Assembly (NCBI GenBank): GCA_021201665.1
Contig: JAJQEO010000080.1
Coordinates: 1 to 63,847, forward strand
DNA from: Lachnospiraceae bacterium
Lineage (GTDB): Bacteria > Bacillota > Clostridia > Lachnospirales > Lachnospiraceae
Direction: 5' to 3'
Length of the DNA stretch: 63,847 nucleotides
Both the position numbers and the translations under genes were made by a program. The stretch's first letter is position 1. Each line of letters begins with the position of its first letter. Below the pieces are notes generated by a model. That model saw nothing but the letters and a program-made list of their open reading frames with translations. It ran no database searches and was not told the DNA's origin. Of this stretch, positions 17,738 to 30,300 are shown piece by piece.

Positions 17738-19630
17738 ATGGCGGTGACGCGGCTGCTTCGGATTAAAGAGACAAAGGGGAGCAACAAGGCTTTGCATTTG
17801 AAAAAGAATCTCTTTTATATCTGCCGGAATGACAAAACAGAAAATGGCTTATGGATCGGAGGAAACGCGGGAAGGACGCCGGAAGTGATCTACCGGACGA
17901 TGGTGGAAAATAAAAAATTTTGGTGCAAGACTGACGGAACCCAGGCGTTTCACTATATGCTGTCTTTCCCGCCGGACTGCGGAATTGATGAAGCAACGGC
18001 ATTTCAGATTGCAGAAGAATTCTGCAGTGAGCTGCTCGGAGATAATTATTATTATACATTCGCCGTTCACAATGACCGGGCACATATGCACGTTCACATT
18101 ACGTTTGATTCCGTGTCAAAGGCAGACGGTTTGAAATTCCATTCACCGAAGGGAGACTGGGAAAAACGCATCCAGCCAATCACGGACCGGCTATGCGAGA
18201 AATATCATCTGCCGACGCTGGATTACAGTGAGGAACGGCGCGGGAGAAATTACGGGGACTGGAAAAAGATGCAGAAAATGGAAAGGGGCGAATACTACAG
18301 CTGGACGGATATTATCCGCGATGATATTGACGAGGCAATCCATAATACGGACAGCTATGAAGCATTTCTTGAGTATCTGCGCCGGGATGGATATACTGTC
18401 ACTCGTGATGGAAAATATCTTTCCCTGTTTCCGGAGGGTGCGGGGCGGGCATTCCGCACGGGCCGGTTGGGAGATGGGTACGCGAAAGAAGAAATTATTC
18501 AGCGGATTGCGGATAAAGCCAGAAAGCCGGATATCGAATATCGCTATCAAACGTATGGAAACCGGGAAGAGATACGGGAAATTATTTATGCGAAAATTGT
18601 AAGGAATCCAGGATGGAGGATGACACCGTTCCAGCGCAGTTTTTGGCGCAGATGGAATAATACTTATTTTATACGGAAACCGGACCGGATGACGGAAGAG
18701 CGGAGACAGCGGAAAAAACAGGATATTCTGGAAATCCGGAAGCTGTCAGATGCCATCCGCTATATGATGGATTATGACATCGGTGATTTAGCAGATCTGG
18801 GAAACCGAAAGGCCGCACTTGAAGAAGAACGAAAAACGATATCGCGGGAGCTTTCGGTGAACCAGACGAGATATTATAAAAAGCAGCCGTTTTATCTGGT
18901 GTCCAGATGTGAGAAGCTGAAAGAAAAATATCAGTCTGATCCGCTTCAGGAAACAAAAAAAGAAATAGAAGATTTGACTGAGAAGATTGAGACCGTCTGC
19001 CCGTATGGGGAGGCGGTTTTTCAGTGGCACAGTGTGAAAAATAAAATGGACGAATGCCGCAGGCTCTTAAAGGACAATAAAAAAGAACAGAAGGTTGTCG
19101 ATGATATTTTCCGGTTGTTTTATCAGATGGAACCGCCCTTAAAAGAACAGGAGATTGGGAGAAAGGATTCGGAATCCTGTGAAAAAGAATTCGGGGATGT
19201 ATCTGGTATTTTGCCTGAACAATCAGATGGAATCGGAATCGACATCCGCTCACAAAAGAGAGACGGCAGAGGAAAAATTGATGATGGAGTTGCGGAGCGA
19301 AGCGGCATGACGAAAGTCACGATTAATGAAAAGCTTTTTATCAGGATGGACGGTGAAGAAGATTATATTACCCGGATACCTTTTAAGCGCGAGTATGTCA
19401 GCATACCAAAAGCACACTGCCAGATATCGGCGGACGGTACGATATTGACAGCATGGCTCCGCGATGATCAGGAGTATAAGATTACCGATTCAAATGGGAT
19501 TCCATCGGATACATTAACCGGAGCAAAATTGAAAATAAATTATGAAGATAAAACAAGACGCAAAAGAAGGGATTTACGAAATGGAAGAAATTACAGCAGG
19601 AAGGAACAGACAGCCAGCGGGACAAGATGA
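17738..19630 (+). CDS. MOBP-type relaxase
   Basis: The 630-residue relaxase would nick oriT and stay covalently bound to the transferred strand. The N-terminal relaxase domain (about 1-200) includes a metal-binding histidine triad H116-M-H118-V-H120 within NDRAHMHVH, and tyrosines near residue 30 as candidate nucleophiles. The middle is basic and coiled-coil. The C-terminal 85 residues (about 521-605, including H-C-Q-I-S-A-D-G and LRDDQEY) form a module also found at the end of the PcfB-like protein (36061-36350). The gene overlaps the next one by about 50 nt. Confidence 0.93.
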   Translation: MAVTRLLRIKETKGSNKALHLKKNLFYICRNDKTENGLWIGGNAGRTPEVIYRTMVENKKFWCKTDGTQAFHYMLSFPPDCGIDEATAFQIAEEFCSELLGDNYYYTFAVHNDRAHMHVHITFDSVSKADGLKFHSPKGDWEKRIQPITDRLCEKYHLPTLDYSEERRGRNYGDWKKMQKMERGEYYSWTDIIRDDIDEAIHNTDSYEAFLEYLRRDGYTVTRDGKYLSLFPEGAGRAFRTGRLGDGYAKEEIIQRIADKARKPDIEYRYQTYGNREEIREIIYAKIVRNPGWRMTPFQRSFWRRWNNTYFIRKPDRMTEERRQRKKQDILEIRKLSDAIRYMMDYDIGDLADLGNRKAALEEERKTISRELSVNQTRYYKKQPFYLVSRCEKLKEKYQSDPLQETKKEIEDLTEKIETVCPYGEAVFQWHSVKNKMDECRRLLKDNKKEQKVVDDIFRLFYQMEPPLKEQEIGRKDSESCEKEFGDVSGILPEQSDGIGIDIRSQKRDGRGKIDDGVAERSGMTKVTINEKLFIRMDGEEDYITRIPFKREYVSIPKAHCQISADGTILTAWLRDDQEYKITDSNGIPSDTLTGAKLKINYEDKTRRKRRDLRNGRNYSRKEQTASGTR

Positions 19631-21044
19631 AAAAACAAAAACAATCGCTCAGACCCGCTTCAAAGAAAATCAGACTGACTTGACGAAAATCAGACAGACA
19701 ACAGAGAACGGAGGCACTTCAGAGGGAACCAAAATGTATGGGTGCGATTGGGGCGAGCGCACGGTAACAGATGAAAGAGCGCAAAAGAAAACGGAGGAAC
19801 TTCTCCGGTATTGCACGTATCTGTCATCGGATGCTTTCTATTCCCACCATAAAGAACAGCTCTTTCTGATGTGTAAGGAAGCGTTTAGTAAGACTTTTAT
19901 TGAAACAATCTTTTGCCAGGGAGCAGACCTGGATTTGCTTACCATTGACCTGATACGCTGCCTTGCGCTTGCAGGGGATGAGAAGTTTGCCCTGGCATTT
20001 TATAAAAAGAAATTTACTCTGGCGGAAGCGAAGGAAGCACTGTGGGATTATGCAGCCCGCAGGAAATCACAGCTGTTTGACAGCGTTGATAAGCTTACGG
20101 AGGAATTGGGGAAATCGCGGGAACGGTTTGATACTCAGATAGAGTTTCTGAAACGGGAATATGAGAACAGCAAGGAATATGCGGATGAAATCATCAGGCG
20201 GGAGCGGGAAACTGCGGAACAGATGCTGGAGTCGGAAAGGACGAATCATGCGGAAACAGTAAAATCAATGCAGACATCCTATGAAACGGAAAAAGCACTT
20301 CGGGAATCACTGGCGAGCCATGAAATAGAAGGTCTGCAAAATAATCTGAGTCAGGCTGCAGAGAAGTATGAGGCTGCTAAAAAAGAAATGAAGCAGCTTC
20401 GCAGTCAGCTGCAGGCAGAACAGGATCAAAGCAGGAAATGGCGGGAAGAACACGACCGGTTAAAGCAGGAAATTGAAAAGCTGAAAAGACTGATATCGGA
20501 AGGTTCAGGAAAGACCGAAAATTATACTGAGAAAACAGATTTATCCGAGATGAAAAGTACTGTGGAGACAGAAAACCGATCAGGGATGGAAAAAACCGCG
20601 GGCATGGACAATCCATCTGAGACGGGAATGTCATCCATAATGAAGGATGATGCCAGGGAAAATAAATCAGCGGAATCTGAAAAAAAGATTAGGCTGCAGG
20701 AATCATCCTGCAAGAAAAAAACAGAATCTCATAAGAAAGGCGTTCTTCCTTTTTTACCCAGAGAGAGGGAGAGCAGGAAACGGAATGATTTCGTTGTAGC
20801 GTTGATTACAAATCCGAACTATTCCGATGAACAGTATGAAATTATTTGCAGCGCGATAAAGGCAGGTCTGACGCTGAAGGAACTGGAACAGATTTGTAAC
20901 CCGAAGCTTCCGGCAAGGAATATGAGAATGCTGGCGAATTTTTTCTTGAGACCGGAGGATGGAATTGTAACGGGAAAGGGGGAGGATGCGGATGGCGGCA
21001 CCAGTAAGGAAGCTAGAGCAGAAGGATCTGGAGAGGGAGCTTGA
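19581..21044 (+). CDS. Coiled-coil ICE protein of unknown function
   Basis: The protein has 487 residues from ATG 19581 (AAGGGA upstream), overlapping the relaxase end. A helical N-terminal domain (about 60-165, beginning E-E-L-L-R-Y-C-T-Y-L) is followed by a long coiled coil (about 165-310), an acidic linker, and a C-terminal module (about 415-465, SDEQYEIICSAIKAGLTLKE to M-R-M-L-A-N-F-F). That module recurs in the protein at 38618-39154. The role is unknown. Its place after the relaxase suggests a transfer or replication accessory. Confidence 0.7.
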   Translation: MEEITAGRNRQPAGQDEKTKTIAQTRFKENQTDLTKIRQTTENGGTSEGTKMYGCDWGERTVTDERAQKKTEELLRYCTYLSSDAFYSHHKEQLFLMCKEAFSKTFIETIFCQGADLDLLTIDLIRCLALAGDEKFALAFYKKKFTLAEAKEALWDYAARRKSQLFDSVDKLTEELGKSRERFDTQIEFLKREYENSKEYADEIIRRERETAEQMLESERTNHAETVKSMQTSYETEKALRESLASHEIEGLQNNLSQAAEKYEAAKKEMKQLRSQLQAEQDQSRKWREEHDRLKQEIEKLKRLISEGSGKTENYTEKTDLSEMKSTVETENRSGMEKTAGMDNPSETGMSSIMKDDARENKSAESEKKIRLQESSCKKKTESHKKGVLPFLPRERESRKRNDFVVALITNPNYSDEQYEIICSAIKAGLTLKELEQICNPKLPARNMRMLANFFLRPEDGIVTGKGEDADGGTSKEARAEGSGEGA

Positions 21045-21327
21045 AAATCTGAAAGAGGCAATGCAGGCGCTGGTACAGAGCTATGAATCCATGAACCGGA
21101 CGTTCCATCAGTATCTGGAAAGTGTTCCGGAGATGAGTGAGCGTTACGATGATTTTCTGACAGAAAAGGGGATTACAGAGTGGCAGAGGGGTTCCGGGCG
21201 AACAGAAGATACACTGACTATGGAGGAACAGAATCAGGAGCGGCAGCAGACGCAGGAACAGAATGAAGTGCACCAAACACGCAAAGAAGAGCAGACAAGA
21301 CAAGCACATTTCGGGCGGGCTTTGTAA
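20992..21327 (+). CDS. Small helical ICE protein
   Basis: The 111-residue protein starts at ATG 20992 after GGGGGAGG; the ATG at 20986 is too close to that site. Helices rich in Leu and Glu (LERELENLKEAMQALVQSYE) are followed by a Gln/Glu-rich tail. It overlaps the coiled-coil gene by about 50 nt and precedes the giant helicase gene by 14 nt. I do not recognise it; the helices may form a coiled coil. Confidence 0.65.
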   Translation: MAAPVRKLEQKDLERELENLKEAMQALVQSYESMNRTFHQYLESVPEMSERYDDFLTEKGITEWQRGSGRTEDTLTMEEQNQERQQTQEQNEVHQTRKEEQTRQAHFGRAL

Positions 21328-21340
21328 GGAGGACATGCGT

Positions 21341-24300
21341 ATGGCAAAGATAAATGAGGTCATAAAACTGGCGGAAGACCACGCCGCAGAGATAACCTCG
21401 TCTCCAAAGAAGTGGATGGATTATCTGGATACGGCGGCGCGCCTGTACCGTTATTCGTTCGAGGATTCCTTATTGATACACGCACAGCGACCGGAAGCGA
21501 CTGCCTGTGCGGAATTTGATGTATGGAATAAGAAAATGAACTGCTGGATTAAGCGGGGGTCAAAGGGTATTGCGCTGATTGAGAAACAGACCGGTTCGCG
21601 TCCACGGCTGCGGTATGTGTTTGATGTGTCCGATACAGTTCCGTCCAGAAACGGCAGACATCCGGTTCTCTGGCAGCTGGAAGAAAGACATCAGGAAATC
21701 ATAAAAGAACATTTACTGGATACGTATGAGATTCCGGATTATTATTCTGAAAGCCTCCAGAGTGTGCTGCTTGGTGTGGCAAAAGTACAGACGGAGAATT
21801 ATTTTGATGACGCAGTGGAAAGCCTGCTTTCAGAACCGGAGGCGGCATCCCTTGGCACCGAATCAGAGAAAGTACGGAGTGAATTTCGTATCCTGATGGC
21901 AATGAGCATTTTTTATACCGTTTCAAAAAGATGTGGACTGGATATGGGCAATTACTTGGAAGCAGATGATTTCAGGGATATTGTGAAATATCGGGACATC
22001 GGTCTTCTGGCACATCTGGGGGACGCAGTATGGCAGGCAAGTGAGCCTGTGCTTATCGATATCGGACGGACGGTACGAAAAATTCTTTTGGAAGAGAGCC
22101 GCGACAAAGTTGCAAATCAGAATCGGGGAGACTACAATACTCCCAATAAAGCAAATCAGGAGACTGAAGGATCAGAAACAATTCAATCAACGGTTCAGGA
22201 ACCTGAAAAACCAGAGTCAATCCAATCAGCGGTTCGGGAGCCCGAAGAACAAGAGGAAATTAATCAAACGATTCGGAAGGCCGAGGAACCAGAAACAAAT
22301 TATACAGCAGAACGAAAAGGAGGAAATGACCATGAATCTGAATTATTATCGCAGCGGAGATTACCTGTATCCGAATCTGACGATCACGGACGAGACGCCG
22401 GAGGAGAACATCGGGAAATACGGGATGCTTCGGGAGACCTACCTGAAGGAGAACAAGCGGGGGATGTATTCGTCACTCCTGCTGAAAGGGAAACTGAACA
22501 GCTATCTGGCAGAGGTCGAGAGAGTGGCGCAGGAGAGACTGGAAGTCCTGATGGAGGGGTTGCAGAAAGCATATCCGGGACCGGACAAGAGCGACCAACT
22601 GGCGTGGGTGGCACACCAGAACAGCCTGAAGGAGATGGCGGAAGAGACTATTTATCAGGAACTGATTTACATCTGATTGACGATCAGACGGAAGAAGAAA
22701 ACAGAACAGCAGTCGATGAAGCAGAGATGGAAATCGTCTCTGCTTTATCTTTGCCCGTGATTCCAACGATGGAGGAGCAGATCCGCGATATTGAGGAGCG
22801 GCAGGCTGCGTTATATGCCGGAGAAATTTCAATACCGGCAGAGGTGGTGGATGAAATCCTTCGGACCGGCGGCAATAAAACGCACAGCCAGCTTCGCCTG
22901 ATCCATAATTTCATGTCTGAGCAGACAGACGAAGAACATACAGAGTTTGTGCGCACAGAATATGGTACGGGCGGAAAAGGATTTGAAATTGATGGAACCG
23001 AATATTCTGCGTGGTTTGATCCGTCAGGGATGCAGATTGCGGTTGGGCATACGGTCCATGATCAGATTCTGGATAAGGCATTTATATCCTGGGAGGATGT
23101 AAGCAGAAGAATTCATCAGCTTTTAAAACAGGGGGAGTATGCGCCGCAGCCGGTGCTGGATTCCGCGCGCGGCACAGTCCTCCGTGAACACGCGCAGTCT
23201 CTGGCATACTTTAAAATGGAAATGGCAGAGGGAGTGGCGGAGCAGGTCTTTGCGGATATGGAACCTTTTACGGGCGGATTTCCGGACGTTGAGGAAAAGC
23301 TGACGGAACTTCTTTCACAGCGGGAGTTTTTAACGGATTTAAACGCAAGGCTGCAGGGGTTTGCAAATGTTTATGAAAGCAACCATGATCTGATGCGGAC
23401 GCATTTTTATAAACCAGAAAAAGTATTGCGGCAGTTTCAGCTTCTGGCGTTAGAAGCAATCCCATATCAGGCACGTCCTGGCTTTATGTGGCAGGAACAC
23501 AAGGCATTTATCACGCAGGACGAAATTGACGCATATCTGTCAAGGGGAGGAAGTTTTTCAGATGGAAGGCTCTCAACGTATTCCTTTTATCTGCGGAATG
23601 ATTCCGTGGGGGAGCGGACAGATTTTATCAAAGAAAAATACGGAACCGGCGGTCAGAGTAATGCACTGTCGGGAGCGGATGATTCCTGGGCAGATTATGA
23701 TTCAAAAGGTTTGAGACTCAGCAAATATGGAATTCGCAATCCGGATACGGAAATCCTGCTGCCATGGAAAAAGGTCGCGCAGCGGGTAGGATTTTTGATA
23801 GATAAGGGCCGCTTTTTGTCCGCTGCAGATTATGACCATATGGCGGAATATGAGCGTAATACGATGGCAGCGCGAATCCTGAATTTTTACTGGAGAATAC
23901 CGATTGAAATAGAGCGTCCGTTTTCATACCAGCCGGACGGTGTGCTTGCTTATGATGGCAGCAAGGAAGATATTGTAGCCATGCTGGCAGAGCCGGAAGA
24001 ACGGAAAGAACTTCTGAAATCCATGGATAAAGCTCTTGCTGCACTGCCGTCTGATTTTGATGGTTACGAAGATAAATCCAGAATCCTTGTGGATATGCGC
24101 GGTTATGTAGATGGCAGTTTTACGTTGTTTCCGGATAAGAGAGTGGAAGTATCGACTCCTATCGAAAACAGGCAGATGACGCTGTTCGATTATATGGGAG
24201 CGGATGCTTTTTCATTGGAAGGTGATGGACAGGAAAAGGAAGAACCTCAACAGGAAGCATTAAAAAAGCCTGAAACGGTAAGCGCTGAAACAGCAGATAA

Positions 24301-27300
24301 AGTACGTCCTGAAATAGAAAATGTTGACTTGGAAGAAGAAACGCTTTCAGAAACAGAACCTGCAGAGCCAAAAACAGTTGAAGCTGAGACAGTGATTTCT
24401 ACTGGTCAGGGCACGTTTGAGCATTATCTTTCAGTTATAAAAGAAGTGGTTCTGCAAGATACTGCTTATCAGAATGCCTGCAGAAATTCTGACCGTGAAA
24501 ACGCCAAGATAGAGGGAGACGCCGCAGTGAAAAGGGCAGTGGATTCCCTCGCGGATATGGAACTTTACCGCCTTTATTATGATGATCCTGAGTCTAAAAC
24601 CCGGCTGCACGAGGCTGTGTTTGATGCGACATATCCTATGCTTTCCAGGCGGGAGGAAGAAGAGCAGTTTACAGTACAGAAATTGAGTGAGACAGCGGCA
24701 GAGGAGTATAACGCAATCAAGAAGCGGTATCAGAATACGCTGGTTGGTTTTGAACAGCATGGGTATTTTGAATTTTATGGGGAAGACGCAAAACTTGTTT
24801 CGCAGATCATCCATAGCCGTCTTTTTGATAAGCCAATGGAATCAGGAACGCTCCCTTTTACAGCTTTTCCGGTGAAGCAGTGGATGGTTTTTTCCGGTAT
24901 GATCCGGGAAAAGGGCGAGAGTATTGCCCTGATGAGCGAAAGAGCGAACGGCACACATCGGCTGATGAAGTATTTCAGCTGGAAAGACTATTTGCCGGTT
25001 GATGAAACCGTCCACATAGATGGAAGGGAATTTCGGATAGACAGAGTGGATTACCAGAATGGTGTGGTCAGTCTGCAGGATATGACAATGGCGAAAGAAG
25101 CCCGGTATCCCATCTTTCGCAGTGAATCCGTGGCGTTTGTCCGGTCGTATTATGAGAATGAAGAACCGACCTTTGACTTTTCTACAGAAATACGGGTCAT
25201 GGATGCGGTGGAGCAGGCAGGGGTGGGTCATGATGATTTCAGCGGCGAGCAGATGGATGTGATTTATGATGCGGCGCAGAAAGAGCTAGACCTGGAGCCG
25301 ATCATAAATCCCGATTTTTCTCCGGAACAGATGCAGCTGCTGGAAGATGCGGAAGAACGCCAGAGGGAAGAAGGTAGTGATTTATCTCCTGATGTAATTG
25401 AGACTTTATCTGTGGATGTCATGACACAGGAAGAAATTGACGCTGCCAGAGAGAGATACCAACTGCCGGTAAATGAGGGAAATACAGAACAGGCGGGAGC
25501 AGCAGAAATTATCGAGGTTGATAACAGAGATAAAAACGATGCCGAAAATCCTGAGAATCTGAAGCTCCGGAGTATTGTGCTGGAACTGAATCCGCAGGAG
25601 AGGGGAGATGAGCCTGATTACCCGATTGAAACGGAAGAACCCGAAGAGAAGGAACAGCAGGAAGCTGCAAAAGTCACGGAAATAACAGATGCAGAAGGGA
25701 ATGTGCCTGTGCCCCAGGAGGATTTAAAAGTGGAGACTGGGGAACAGGAGCGTATCAACTTCCGTATCACCGATGATGATCTGGGCGCGGGTGGTCAGAA
25801 AACAAAATTCAGGGCGAATATCGATGCGATTCATCTTCTGAAAACGCTGGAATCTGAGGACCGTCTGGCAACGGCGGAAGAACAGGCTGTGCTCTCCAGG
25901 TATGTCGGCTGGGGCGGTATCCCACAGGCATTTGATGACAGCGCGGATGGGTGGAAGAAAGAGTATCAGGAATTGCAGTCAGCGCTTACCGGGGAAGAGT
26001 ATAAGGAAGCACGGGCATCTACACTGAACGCGTTTTATACTTCCCCAACGGTTATCAAAGCTATGTACGAAGCACTGGAACGGATGGGGCTGAAAAGCGG
26101 AAACGTACTGGAGCCGTCCTGCGGTGTCGGTAATTTTATGGGGCTTGTCCCGGAAAGTATGAATGGCATCAAAATGTACGGAGTAGAACTGGACAATGTT
26201 TCCGGACGCATCGCGCAGCAGCTGTATCAGCAAAATACCATATCCGTTCAAGGCTTTGAGACAACAAAGTACCCGGATAATTTTTTTGACTGTGTGGTCG
26301 GGAATGTTCCTTTTGGCGCTTACAAAGTCCATGACAGTCGGTATGACCGCCAGAACTTTCTGATCCATGATTATTTTATTGCGAAATCTCTTGACCTGGT
26401 ACGTCCTGGCGGAGTAGTGGCAGTCATTACATCAAGCGGGACGATGGATAAAAGGGACAATTCCGTAAGGAAGTACATTGGAAACCGGGCAGACCTGCTT
26501 GGGGCGGTACGGCTCCCGAAGGATGCTTTTTTACGGAATGCCAATACTAATGTGGTTGCGGATATTCTGTTTTTACAGAAACGCGACCGCGCTAATATTG
26601 CATCCCCACCATGGGTAGAGCTTGCTGCAACACCAGAAGGTTATGCGATCAACTCTTATTTTGTTCAGAACCCGGAAATGGTGTTGGGGGAGCTGACAAC
26701 GGAGAGTACGCAGTATGGAAGACAGGAGGTGACCGTCAAACCGATAGAGGGTGCGGATTTATCGGAACAGCTGCACTGGGCAGTGTCCCGTATTAATGGT
26801 ATTATTACAGAATATGAGATAGCGGATGATGAACTGGTTGAAGATACAACCATAATTCCTGCGGACCCGCTCGTGAAAAATTTCAGTTTCACGGAAAAAG
26901 ACGGGGAGGTCTACTACCGTGAGAACTCCCAGATGAGGAAGATGTCTCTCTCAAAAGACGCAAAGGCACGGGTGCTTGGCATGATAGGGCTGCGGGATAC
27001 GATCCGTGAACTGATCGATTGTCAGTTAAACGATGGCAGTAATCAGGAAGTGGAAGAACTGCAGAAAAAGCTTGGAAGCCTTTATGATACGTTTACGGCA
27101 GCATATGGTCTGATCAACAGTAAAACGAATAAACGGGCATTCTCGAATGATAACAGTTACAGCCTTCTGGCTTCTCTGGAAATGCTGGATGAGGATGGAA
27201 ACCTGGAACGGAAAGCGGATATCTTTACCAGAAGAACCATCCGGCAGGCAGAACCTGTGAAATCTGTGGATACCGCCAGTGACGCACTTGCACTTTCGAT

Positions 27301-30300
27301 TGGAGAGAAGGCCGGGGTTGATCTGCCGTATATGGCGGGATTGCTCGGTACGCCTGGGGAATATGACCGGATCATACAGGATCTGCAGGGAGTAATATTT
27401 CTTGATCCAACTGAAGCATTACAAGATGATGTGACTGTTGGCTGGCATACGGCGGATGATTATCTGTCCGGCAATGTGCGATCGAAGCTGCAGACGGCTG
27501 AACAGTATGCTGCGGAGGATGAGCGGTTTGCAGTCAACGTGGAGTATCTGAAGAAGGTCCAGCCGAAAGACCTTGACGCGTCTGAAATCGAAGTCCGTTT
27601 GGGAGCAACCTGGGTAAAGATAGAGTATATCCAGGAGTTTATGGAAGAACTTTTCCAACTGTCCTGGTGGGCAAGAGATCTTATTAAGGTACAGTATTCA
27701 AAACAAACCGGGCAATGGCAGATTACCGGGAAAACCCGTGATGGCAGGAATGTGAAGGCTAACTCTTCGTATGGCACAAATCGCGCAAACGGCTATCGGC
27801 TGCTGGAGGATGCCCTGAATCTCCGCGACACGAAAATATATGACACGGTTACGGAGGATGGCAAAGAAAAGCGTATCCTCAACCGGAACGAAACGACACT
27901 TGCCCAGCAGAAACAGGAGATGATAAAAGAAGCATTCAAAGACTGGATTTTCCGTGATATGGCGAGAAGGGAAGATATCTGCAGGACTTACAACAGCCTG
28001 TTTAACTCTATCCGCCCGCGTGAGTATGACGGGAGCCATATCCGGTTCGTCGGCATGAATCCGGAAATCACGATGATGGAACACCAGAGGAATGCCGTCG
28101 CCCACATTTTATATGGAAATAACACGCTTTTAGCACACTGCGTCGGGGCCGGGAAGACGTTCGAGATGACTGCCGCAGCAATGGAGAGTATTCGCCTGGG
28201 GCTTGCCCGAAAATGTCTGTTTGTTGTACCCAATCATCTGACCCAGCAGTGGGGGTCTGATTTCCTGCGTCTTTATCCGGGGGCGAATGTCCTGGTGGCA
28301 ACCAAAAAGGACTTTGAGCCGTTAAACCGGAAGAAATTTTGTTCCCGGATCGCGACCGGGCAGTATGATGCCATTATCATTGGACACAGTCAGTTTGAGA
28401 GGATTCCCCTTTCGGTTGAAAGGCAGGCCGCGTCGATTGAACGTCAGATTGATGATATCACATTTGCTCTTGCAGACGCGGACTCAGAAGGTCTGGGGAA
28501 ACGGAGCTTTACCGTAAAGCAGCTGGAAAAGACCAGGCGTTCCCTGGAGACAAAGCTGGCAAAGCTGAATGACCGGAGCAGGAAAGATGATGTGGTTACG
28601 TTCGAGCAGCTCGGTGTAGACAGGCTTTTTGTGGATGAAAGCCACTTTTATAAAAATATGTTCCTGTACACCAAAATGCACAATGTTGCCGGTATCGCGC
28701 AGACCGACGCGCAGAAGAGCAGCGATATGTTTATGAAATGCCAGTATATGGACGAAATCACAGGCGGGAAAGGGGTGACTTTTGCCACGGGTACGCCAAT
28801 TTCCAACAGTATGGTAGAGCTTTATACAATCATGCGTTATTTACAGTACAATACCCTGCAGGATATGGGGCTTGGTAATTTTGACGCATGGGCGGCGAGC
28901 TTTGGCGAGACCGTTACCGCAGTCGAGCTTAGCCCTACGGGTACGGGTTATCAGGCGAAAACAAGGTTTGCGCGGTTTTATAACCTTCCGGAGCTGATCT
29001 CCGTATTCCGGGAATGCGCGGATGTGCAGACAGCGGATATGCTGAATCTCCCGGTGCCGGAGGCTGAATATATTGATGAAAAGCTCCAGCCGAGCCAGAT
29101 CCAGAAGGATATGGTTTCCACATTTTCCAAACGCGCAGATGCTGTAAAAAACAGGGAAGTGGACTCCTCGGTTGATAACATGCTGAAGATTACGACGGAT
29201 GGAAGAAAACTGGCTCTGGACCAGAGGCTGTTGAATGATATGCTGCCGGATTATGAGGACAGCAAGGTGAGCTGCTGTGTAGAGAATATTTACAGCATCT
29301 GGAAAGAAACTAAAGAGAAACGGCTGACGCAGCTGGTTTTCTCCGATTTATCCACGCCGAAGTCAGACGGTTCCTTCAATATTTACGACGATTTAAGAGA
29401 TAAACTGACCGCAAAAGGAGTGCCTCCGGAGGAAATCGCTTTTATCCATACAGCAGATACGGAGATAAAAAAAGAAGAATTATTCAAGAAAGTACGGACC
29501 GGACAGGTCCGTATTTTAGTTGGCTCAACCGCAAAAATGGGTGCTGGTACAAATGTGCAGGACAGACTGATTGCCCTGCATCATCTGGACGTGCCGTGGA
29601 AGCCCTCTGATCTGGAACAGCGGGAAGGGCGGATTCTCCGTCAGGGCAACCGCAACGAAAAAGTGAAGATTTACCGTTATGTAACGGAAGGAACCTTCGA
29701 CGCGTTTTCATGGCAGACGCTGGAAACAAAACAGAAATTTATTTCGCAGATCATGACATCAAAATCGCCGGTCCGTTCTGCAGAGGATGTTGATGATACC
29801 GCGCTGACCTACGCGGAGATCAAGGCGCTGGCGACAAGCAACCCTTATATAAAGGAAAAGATGTCCCTGGATGTGGATGTGAGCAAGCTGAAGCTTTTGA
29901 AAGCAAATTACAAGAGCCAGTTTTATCAGCTGGAATCGGATGTGGCAAAGAAATATCCCGGTGAAATCAAAGCGACGGAGCAATATATTGTAGGCTTGAA
30001 GGCAGATGCGGAAGCAGTGAAAGCAATTCCGGCATTGGATAAAGATCACTTTTCGATGACCGTCAATGGAATCGTTTACACGGAATACAAAGACGCAGGC
30101 GAATCGATTGTAAATGCTGCTATCGCTATGAAAGCCGCGGGGGCGAAAGGAGTGATCGGGGAATACCACGGGTTTTCTATGGAGACAGATTTTGATATGT
30201 TTACGCGGCAATATATCCTCACTTTGCGAAAAGATGGGGGTAGCTACCGGGTGGAGCTTGGAAGAGATCCGTCTGGTAATATCATCCGTATCAATCATGC

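Noticed and set aside
22041..22331. An N-terminal extension of tnpV
   Set aside because: The first 97 residues are basic low-complexity with no ribosome-binding site. The strong site is at 22315-22323, ahead of ATG 22332.
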